A DNA stretch of 8,392 nucleotides from Deltaproteobacteria bacterium RBG_13_61_14. GTDB taxonomy: Bacteria > RBG-13-61-14. Location: NCBI GenBank assembly GCA_001797815.1, contig MGQK01000107.1, forward strand, positions 1-8,392, read 5' to 3'. Both the position numbers and the translations under genes were made by a program. Under the pieces are notes generated by a model. The model had not been told where the DNA came from. It searched no databases and worked only from the letters and a program-made list of their open reading frames with translations. Below are positions 1-4,347 of the stretch, piece by piece; position 1 is the first letter of the stretch; every line of letters begins with the position of its first letter.

Positions 1-3
1 CAT

Positions 4-48
4 CGTTAATCTAATATTTGGGGTCAGACCCCAAATATTAGATTAACG
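4..48. repeat. Perfect 45-bp palindromic element
   Basis: Two 22-bp arms (4-25 and 27-48) are exact reverse complements around a single A at 26. The core reads GGGGTCAGACCCC and is flanked by AT-rich arms. On the minus strand the TAA stop of the gene at 43-585 lies within the outer end of the arm, so the element supplies the last codon and the stop. A degenerate relative lies at 3231-3271. Palindromes of this kind resemble REP-like sequences that are mobilised in trans by REP-associated tyrosine transposases, but no such gene is in the window, so that link is inference. The hairpin could also act as a 3'-end structure for the gene's mRNA. Confidence 0.85.
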
Positions 49-585
49 CTTTATCTCCCCGGGCGCTCGGCGGTGGCGTTCCATGATAAAGAAGGTGGGG
101 AAGGCCCGGGCCGGTCCGAGCGCGATATAGACCTTGGCGAGGTAGAGGTCGTCGTTATCCGGGTCCACTTGCTTGAGGTAGTCCCGGAGCAGGCTTCCCT
201 CCCAAACCGGGTTCCGGCCGTCTCCGTAATTCAAGATCAGCGCGCCCGGCTCCTTGTTCTCTTTACCCTGGGCCGTGACCGGTTTCACCGAGTAGAAGGC
301 GTAGCGCCGGGGGTTATCGTCCGAAGGCCGGCATTGCCAGGGCTGGTCCACCGGGTTTTGCTCCACCGGGATGTTGTAGCCCCAATATTCATCGCCCTGC
401 TGATAAAAGCCCTTCTTGAACTTTTTCACCCCGATCAGCTTGGCGATGAAAGGAATGTTGTAGCCGTTGAACTCCCAGCCCACCAGTTTCTCCGGGTCCG
501 GGGTCAGGCCTTTCTGGAAAATTTTCTCCAACTGCTCGGTTGAAAGCCCGGCCAGATCCTTGAGCGTTCTTTTCTTTTGATTCAT
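43..585 (-). CDS. Conserved-looking uncharacterised protein, 180 aa
   Basis: No known function can be assigned. The frame opens further upstream (to 675), but the ATG at 585 (MNQKKRTLKDL...) is preferred: GGAGAG, with a GGGGGA run before it, lies directly upstream, and the added residues have no protein-like character. An N-terminal helix (about residues 5-25, TLKDLAGLSTEQLEKIF) is followed by GWEFNGYNIPFIAKLIGVKKFKKGF. A strand-rich domain with many Tyr, Trp and Phe comes next and includes a YGDGRNP turn and ALGPARAFPTFFIMER near the end. There is no signal peptide or membrane segment, so it is probably cytoplasmic. From memory the GWEF/KKFKKGF pattern recalls an unannotated family in myxobacteria and relatives, possibly a small beta-barrel; this was not checked. 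It is transcribed away from the dismutase gene and ends inside the palindrome at 4-48. Confidence 0.75.
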   Translation of the reverse strand: MNQKKRTLKDLAGLSTEQLEKIFQKGLTPDPEKLVGWEFNGYNIPFIAKLIGVKKFKKGFYQQGDEYWGYNIPVEQNPVDQPWQCRPSDDNPRRYAFYSVKPVTAQGKENKEPGALILNYGDGRNPVWEGSLLRDYLKQVDPDNDDLYLAKVYIALGPARAFPTFFIMERHRRAPGEIKR

Positions 586-617
586 CTCTCCATTCCCCCG
601 CTTAATAAGCATGGACC

Positions 618-647
618 ATGTTATCACGCCGGGCCAGGGGTTGCCAA
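618..647 (-). promoter_or_regulatory. Possible sigma70 promoter for the gene at 43-585
   Basis: On the minus strand TTGGCA (647-642) and TAACAT (623-618) are separated by 18 nt. The first matches five of six consensus bases and the second four of six. Initiation near 611 would give a leader of about 26 nt before the ATG at 585. The match is modest and could be chance. Confidence 0.35.
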
Positions 648-815
648 ACCGAGCGGAGCAGGGGCAAAAAGCCATGAGAGCAGCGTTAAATTTTATGTTT
701 AGGGCCTGTTGCCCAAATCCAAAGAATTAAATTTTGAACCCGATAGGCTTGAGGCTTGATGGTTTAGGGGTCAGAGTTTCAGTTGTGAGTTTAGAGCAGT
801 AAAAAGTGCCCAAAG

Positions 816-837
816 CAGTGCACAGTAAACAGTGCAC
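816..837. repeat. Short direct repeat, CAGTGCAC twice
   Basis: CAGTGCAC at 816-823 recurs at 830-837 with a 14-bp period, and related AGT/AAC words extend on both sides (AAAAGTGCCCAAAG before, GGAAAGTGGAAAGT after). It looks like a decayed simple-sequence repeat. No function is evident. Confidence 0.5.
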
Positions 838-876
838 GATGGAAAGTGGAAAGTCTTAGAGGATGCGCGGAAGAAT

Positions 877-898
877 GCGCGGGTGCCCGCACCCGCGC
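877..898 (+). repeat. 22-nt palindrome, intergenic copy
   Basis: Arm GCGCGGGTG (877-885), loop CCCG (886-889), then the exact complementary arm (890-898). The same arms with a 4-nt loop recur three times within the coding region at 8211-8372. Reading those on the minus strand, all four share the loop pattern CCCN, so the element has a consensus orientation. This copy is on the plus strand. Confidence 0.8.
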
Positions 899-935
899 CC
901 CGAAAGTCAGGCCGCGCCCCGGGAGTCTTGCTGAA

Positions 936-990
936 AAAATCTGTGAAATCTGACCTCGGCGAGCTCGGTCGAACCGCGAAATCTATGGAT
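936..990. repeat. Composite repeat: interrupted AAATCTGTGAAATCT-type repeat
   Basis: AAATCTGTGAAATCTG (938-953) and CGAAATCTATGGAT (977-990) look like two halves of one simple repeat (period near 10, words GTGAAATCT and GCGAAATCT). They are separated by ACCTCGGCGAGCTCGGTCGAACCG. The core CGGCGAGCTC recurs at 4224-4233 in the hairpin element, which suggests a nested dispersed repeat. This is a by-eye reading. Confidence 0.4.
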
Positions 991-1007
991 CGCTCTTTTC
1001 TTAGCGG

Positions 1008-1035
1008 TTGACAGATCCGGGATTTTGGCTATCAT
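1008..1035 (+). promoter_or_regulatory. Sigma70-type promoter of the dismutase operon
   Basis: A perfect TTGACA (1008-1013) is followed after 16 nt by TATCAT (1030-1035), five of six bases of the -10 consensus. Transcription would begin near 1042 and leave a leader of about 95 nt before the ATG at 1139. No operator palindrome was recognised next to it. Confidence 0.7.
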
Positions 1036-1138
1036 CCCCAGCAGGTTTTGGTCGGAGGGGCCAGGCCGGCTTCATCGGGTTCTGGAGGAAGCCAAGAGCC
1101 TGTTCAAGGCAGAACAGAGACGAGAGGAGGACCTTGTC

Positions 1139-1852
1139 ATGGAGAACCTGTCCCGACGCGGATGGCTGCGACTGTTTGGCGCAAGCGCCATGGGGGCGAC
1201 GGCCCTGGGCCTGGCCGGCGGCGGCCATTCCAAATCTTCAGCCGGGCCGAGCGCGATCAAGCCCTACGAGCTGCCGGCGCTGCCCTATCCGCCCGATGCC
1301 CTGGAGCCGCACCTTGACGGCCGCACCATCAGCATCCACCACGACAAGCACCATGCCGGCTACGTCAAGGGGCTGAACACCACCCTGGAAAAGCTGGAAG
1401 AGGCCCGGGCCAAGAACGAATTCAGCGCCATCCAGGCGCTCTCGCGGGCGCTGGCTTTCCACGGCTCGGGCCACGTGCTCCACACCCTGTATTTCGCCAA
1501 CCTGGCGCCCAAGTCGGCCGGGCCCAAGGGCGCGCTGGCCGAGGCGATCAAGGCCCAGTTCGGAAGCCAGGAGACCCTCCAGGCCCAGCTTACCGAGGCC
1601 AGCAACACCACCGCGGGCAGCGGCTGGGGGGTGTTGGCCTACGAGCCTTTTGCCGGCCGGCTGCTGGTTTTGCAGATCGAGAAGCATGAAAACCAGATCC
1701 TGGCCGGGGCGGCGCCGCTGTTGGCGATTGACGTGTGGGAGCACGCTTATTACCTGAAGTATCAGAACCTGCGGGCGGATTATCTCAAGGCCATCTGGAA
1801 CGTGATCAATTGGGAGGAAGTGAATCGTCGGTTCGACCAGGCCCGAAAGTAA
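1139..1852 (+). CDS. Fe/Mn-family superoxide dismutase with Tat signal
   Basis: It disproportionates superoxide to oxygen and hydrogen peroxide. The ATG at 1139 is chosen because AGAGGAGG (1123-1130) lies 8 nt upstream and because a twin-arginine signal starts there: SRRGWLRLFGA (residues 5-15) followed by a hydrophobic Ala/Gly stretch to about residue 28. The mature enzyme (about 40-237) should therefore fold in the cytoplasm and act outside the inner membrane. Metal ligands are H67 (HHDKHH), H115, D198 and H202 (DVWEHAYY); the gateway Tyr is Y75. H183 sits 15 residues before D198, where the mycobacterial iron enzyme has His145 rather than the Gln of E. coli enzymes. The sequence LEPHLDG...KLEEARAK also recalls the mycobacterial type. 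Metal choice (Fe, Mn or either) is open. Length (237 aa) fits the family plus signal. It is followed closely by a lipoprotein gene and is probably co-transcribed with it. Confidence 0.93.
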   Translation: MENLSRRGWLRLFGASAMGATALGLAGGGHSKSSAGPSAIKPYELPALPYPPDALEPHLDGRTISIHHDKHHAGYVKGLNTTLEKLEEARAKNEFSAIQALSRALAFHGSGHVLHTLYFANLAPKSAGPKGALAEAIKAQFGSQETLQAQLTEASNTTAGSGWGVLAYEPFAGRLLVLQIEKHENQILAGAAPLLAIDVWEHAYYLKYQNLRADYLKAIWNVINWEEVNRRFDQARK

Positions 1853-1884
1853 GAGCTTCCCGGCCGTTTCGTCTTTCCAAGTTC

Positions 1885-3234
1885 TTGGGCAGGCGCGCCC
1901 TGGCCCTGGCAGGGTTGGGGTGCGCCTTGCTTTTACTGGGGTCCGGCTCGAGCTGCAAGGAGCGGGGGGAAGCGCCGGCTCCCCAGGCCATCACCTTGAT
2001 GGGCAACGCGGTCAAGGGCGGGATCAACTCCCAGGTGGCGGAGTGGTATGAGGAAGTGCTGCCCGAGGTGGAGCGGGAGTTGGGGTTCCCGGTCCGCTAC
2101 CAGAGCGCCGGGATCCCGGACCAGGACTTCAAGGCCCGCGCCGCCCTGGATATCAAGAGCGGCAAAGGGCCGGACATCCTGGACCTGGACCAGTTCTGGA
2201 TCCCGGAGTTCGCCGAAGCCGGATTCCTGCTCCCGCTGGATTCCTATTACCAAGCCTGGCCCGACCGCGACCAGTATTACCAAGGCGTCCAAAAGATGGG
2301 CCAGTATGCCGGCCACACCTACACCGTGGTCTGGAACGCCGACCTGCGGCTCCTCTTCTTTCACCAGCCCATCCTTTTGGCGGCCGGGATCCCGCTGCCC
2401 TGGCAGCCCCGGAGCTGGGGCGACATCATCGCCGCGGCGAAAAAGATCAAAGCCAGTCAGCCGGGGGTCACGCCCCTGCAAGTGGACGCCGGGGTGGAAA
2501 TGGGCGAGGCAACCACCATGCAGGGCTTTTACATGGTCCTGCTGGGGGCGGGCGGCCGACTCTATGACCCGGAAGGCCGGCAGTGGATCGCGTCCAGCCC
2601 GGCCTTGCGCCAAGCCGCGGAGTTCTACCGCCGCATCTACCAGAAGGACAAGCTGGCCGATGCCGAGCTCCAGGTGTCGGCCAAGGCGCGGGACAAGTCC
2701 TTTGAGCGGTTCCAGAAAGGCCGGATCGCCATCTACCTGGAGAGCACGTGGTTCTACAACTCGGTGATCGAGCCGACCGGCACCTGGGGGATCCCGGACC
2801 GGGACCAGCGCATCGGCTGGGCCTACATGCCCCGGGAGACGGCCGGCGAGACCGGCGCCATGAACTGGGTCTCGATCTCCGGGGGGGACGGCCTGGTGAT
2901 TAACCCCAACTGCTCCCAGCCGGAGCGGGCCTGGAAGGTGATCGCCGCGCTCAATACCCTGGACCGCCAGGCGCGCCTCTTTGCCAAGAAACCCTTTACT
3001 CCCACCCGGCGCGACCTGGCCGCGTTGCCCCAGGTGCGGAAAAATCGGTTTATCGCCGAGACCGCGGAGGCGCTGATGCCCGTCACCACCTCCCGGCCCG
3101 GACTGCCCGAATACCAGGAAATCTCCTTCCAGGTTCAGCTCCTGACCGAGCGCATCGCCACCGGACAAATGAGCGTGGACCAGGCGCTCGAGGCCTATGC
3201 CCATGAAGTGAAACAGGTGGCAAGACATCCTTAA
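1885..3234 (+). CDS. ABC transporter extracellular solute-binding lipoprotein, family 1 (sugar type)
   Basis: This is probably the ligand-capture subunit of a carbohydrate-type ABC importer, anchored outside the inner membrane. With the TTG at 1885 the protein has 449 residues and a compact lipoprotein signal: GRR, then a hydrophobic run, then GSGSSC with the lipid-bearing Cys at residue 24. The lipobox is weak because Gly is at -3. No good Shine-Dalgarno precedes it. Other in-frame starts are TTG 1810 and GTG 1735, both inside the dismutase gene, so the start is uncertain. Typical family features follow: GKGPDILDLDQFWIPEFAEAG (about 93-113, split here as GKGPDILDLDQ and FWIPEFAEAG), the hinge-like QPRSWGDIIAAAKKI, and GFYMVLLGAGGRLYDPEG. 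No permease or ATPase gene is in the window, so the partner is elsewhere or absent and the ligand cannot be named. The gap to the dismutase stop is 32 nt, with no terminator seen. The TAA stop lies in a repeat element (3231-3271). Confidence 0.85.
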   Translation: MGRRALALAGLGCALLLLGSGSSCKERGEAPAPQAITLMGNAVKGGINSQVAEWYEEVLPEVERELGFPVRYQSAGIPDQDFKARAALDIKSGKGPDILDLDQFWIPEFAEAGFLLPLDSYYQAWPDRDQYYQGVQKMGQYAGHTYTVVWNADLRLLFFHQPILLAAGIPLPWQPRSWGDIIAAAKKIKASQPGVTPLQVDAGVEMGEATTMQGFYMVLLGAGGRLYDPEGRQWIASSPALRQAAEFYRRIYQKDKLADAELQVSAKARDKSFERFQKGRIAIYLESTWFYNSVIEPTGTWGIPDRDQRIGWAYMPRETAGETGAMNWVSISGGDGLVINPNCSQPERAWKVIAALNTLDRQARLFAKKPFTPTRRDLAALPQVRKNRFIAETAEALMPVTTSRPGLPEYQEISFQVQLLTERIATGQMSVDQALEAYAHEVKQVARHP

Positions 3235-3271
3235 TCTAACAAACGTGGTCTGACCTCAAATATTCACTAAT
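3231..3271 (+). repeat. Degenerate copy of the 4-48 palindrome
   Basis: Aligned without gaps to the minus-strand reading of 46-6, 30 of 41 bases match, including TTAATCTAA at the start, GGTCTGACC in the centre and CAAATATT after it. The orientation relative to the upstream gene is the same as in the first copy. The TAA stop of the binding-protein gene (3232-3234) occupies bases 2-4 of the element, exactly where the other gene's stop sits. The outer palindromic arms have decayed, but the central GGTC/GACC pairing remains. Confidence 0.7.
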
Positions 3272-3502
3272 AAATTCAAATGGTTAGAAAAGATCAACCA
3301 ATCAAAGGGGCACCACCCTCATGCCTCCTTGCTTCCATAAAAAACCAGCCAAGAAGACATTTATCTTTCGATAAGATAATAAAAAATGGCTGGATCTCTA
3401 TTTTGTGTGATCTCACTGGTTTTAATGAGCAGACTAATTAAAAAAATTTAACCTTTAACTGATTGGATATAAAGAAAAAATGACTGGAAGTGAAGATTTC
3501 TC
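3272..3502. other. AT-rich non-coding island
   Basis: GC content is about 33% over 3241-3540, against clearly GC-rich flanks, with 3421-3480 at only 20%. No gene is supported. It contains the stem-loop at 3345-3393 and a small TGGTT/AACCA hairpin (3281-3285 and 3296-3300). A weak promoter-like pair is also present, TTTAAC (3447-3452) and TATAAA (3468-3473), spaced 15 nt apart. The composition suggests foreign or relaxed sequence. Confidence 0.6.
3345..3393. other. Nested stem-loop in AT-rich spacer
   Basis: CCAGCCA (3345-3351) pairs with TGGCTGG (3387-3393). Between them TTATC (3361-3365) pairs with GATAA (3370-3374) around the loop TTTC; an alternative pairing is TTATCT with AGATAA (3374-3379). 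Runs of A precede both outer arms. It may be a structured RNA, a repeat remnant or a weak terminator for the upstream gene. No family was recognised. Confidence 0.4.
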
Positions 3503-3533
3503 TTGACAAGATACAAGATATTGGTAATAATAT
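3503..3533 (+). promoter_or_regulatory. Possible promoter at the start of the CxxC protein gene
   Basis: TTGACA (3503-3508) is a perfect -35 box. Candidate -10 boxes are TAATAA (3525-3530, spacer 16) or TAATAT (3528-3533, spacer 19). The same TTG could be read as a start codon for the following frame. The promoter reading favours the downstream TTG at 3572 as the true start. Confidence 0.4.
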
Positions 3534-3571
3534 CCGATCAAGCGCAAAATGTTGATGAAGCGGAGTCATAC

Positions 3572-3931
3572 TTGATTTGCCCCAACTGCCTGGAAGAATA
3601 TAAATTTATCAAATTTGAACTCCATCCTGAGTCTCCGGAGCCAAGGGCCATTTTTTCCTGCGAGTGCGACCGTCCCACCATCCTCCGCGTCCGCGACAGC
3701 CTTAACCTGGAGATGCTTCAGGAAGAGCAAAAAGACCAACTGCGCATCTTTAAGCTGATGGCCTTGCGCTCCGCCTTGGACCGCGAACGCCGGCCCCTGC
3801 CGCTTCCCTCTCAGGCTCTGCCCGTGCGCGTCCGCAACCTCGAGCGCTACCTCTCCGAAATTTCTTTGAAAGAATTCGGGCCGGCCAAACTCGCCCGCAC
3901 CTCCGGCATCTCTCCTCCGACCAAGAAATAG
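3572..3931 (+). CDS. Small putative zinc-binding protein, 119 aa, unknown function
   Basis: No family was recognised. From the TTG at 3572, where GCGGAG (3560-3565) ends 6 nt upstream, the product begins MICPNCLEEYKF. It carries CPNC near the N-terminus and CEC about 25 residues later (IFSCECDRP), a set of four Cys that could form a small zinc ribbon. The rest is a charged, probably helical segment (LNLEMLQEEQKDQLRIFKLMALRSALDRERR), given here in part as LEMLQEEQKDQLRIFKLM, and a Pro- and Arg-rich tail. A longer version starting at TTG 3503 adds 23 residues in low-GC codons (several AGA and ATA) and overlaps a TTGACA box, so it is less favoured. Codon use shifts from AT-rich at the 5' end to GC-rich after about 3640. 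No membrane segment or signal is seen. No neighbour suggests a role; it is convergent with the thiolase gene. Confidence 0.6.
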   Translation: MICPNCLEEYKFIKFELHPESPEPRAIFSCECDRPTILRVRDSLNLEMLQEEQKDQLRIFKLMALRSALDRERRPLPLPSQALPVRVRNLERYLSEISLKEFGPAKLARTSGISPPTKK

Positions 3932-4029
3932 CTGAGTCCTCCTGCTTCAGCCCAGTTGATTCCCGGGGACCGGCTCCGTTCCACTTCACCTGCATCTTTA
4001 ACCCGAATCTTGCAGTTGAAAAAAAGATT

Positions 4030-4178
4030 TTTAACCACAAAGGCACAAAGACACCAAGAATAAACCGGTTGAGACCACTGAGTACGGGCGCGAGGGGTCA
4101 ACTTGGATTGCGAAAAAAATTCAGCCGAATTGCCAAGAAATCATTCTGACTTAGAGCCTTTGTGTCTTGGTGGTTAAA
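4030..4178. mobile_element. 149-bp MITE-like element with 29-bp imperfect terminal inverted repeats
   Basis: The left end (4030-4058, TTTAACCACAAAGGCACAAAG...) matches the reverse complement of the right end (4150-4178) at 24 of 29 positions, with nine identical bases at each tip. The 91-bp interior has no credible gene. Repeats built from AACCAC, AAAG and CACAAAG words are often dispersed in bacterial genomes. Whether this one is a non-autonomous transposon or only a repeat pair is inference. A related word pattern lies at 5744-5770. Confidence 0.55.
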
Positions 4179-4201
4179 TTCTAATTGCATTTTCCGGGTT
4201 T

Positions 4202-4293
4202 AAAAAAAATCGGGGCACGGACTTCGGCGAGCTCCCCTCGGCAAGCTCGGGGCCTGAGCCTGTCGAAGGCAGTCGAGCCGCCAGCCGTGCCCC
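4202..4293 (-). terminator. Long hairpin plus T-run ending the thiolase transcript
   Basis: Nine-base arms GGGGCACGG (4212-4220) and CCGTGCCCC (4285-4293) are perfect complements. Inside them CTTCGGCGAGCTC and GAGCCTGTCGAAG pair at 10 of 13 positions. On the minus strand the stem is followed by ATTTTTTTTA (4210-4201). That is the pattern of an intrinsic terminator about 55 nt beyond the thiolase stop, though the loop is far longer than usual. The internal GAGCCTGTCGAAGG word resembles a dispersed repeat, so a repeat element may have been recruited as a terminator. Confidence 0.5.
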
Positions 4294-4347
4294 TCTACCA
4301 CCCAACCCGTAAGTTCTGAAGGGTAACAGACCGGAATGTCTGTTCTC

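Larger units (their letters stand above)
586..1007. other. Repeat-rich spacer between divergent genes
   Basis: No credible gene is seen here. The stretch holds low-GC sequence (about 680-800) in which TTAAATTTT occurs twice. A short direct repeat follows, CAGTGCAC at 816-823 and 830-837, separated by AGTAAA. Then come the palindrome at 877-898 and a composite repeat at 936-990. It separates the divergent transcription units of the 180-aa protein (minus) and the dismutase (plus). Confidence 0.6.

Noticed and set aside
586-675. N-terminal extension of the 180-aa protein to 675
   Set aside because: It has no ribosome site, overlaps the promoter-like boxes and adds a Cys/Trp/Pro-rich stretch with no family character.
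1735-1884. Upstream extension of the binding protein from GTG 1735
   Set aside because: It would overlap the dismutase gene by 118 bp and add about 50 residues before a signal peptide that must be N-terminal.
1933-3228. Long open frame on the minus strand opposite the binding-protein gene
   Set aside because: It is a mirror of a GC-rich coding region. The plus-strand frame has a lipoprotein signal and family motifs, whereas the antisense product has only Gly/Leu/Pro-rich sequence.
3480-3506. Eight-codon frame (MTGSEDFS) whose stop overlaps the TTG at 3503, like a leader peptide
   Set aside because: No ribosome site precedes it and it contains no informative codon run; a chance short frame in AT-rich DNA is more likely.
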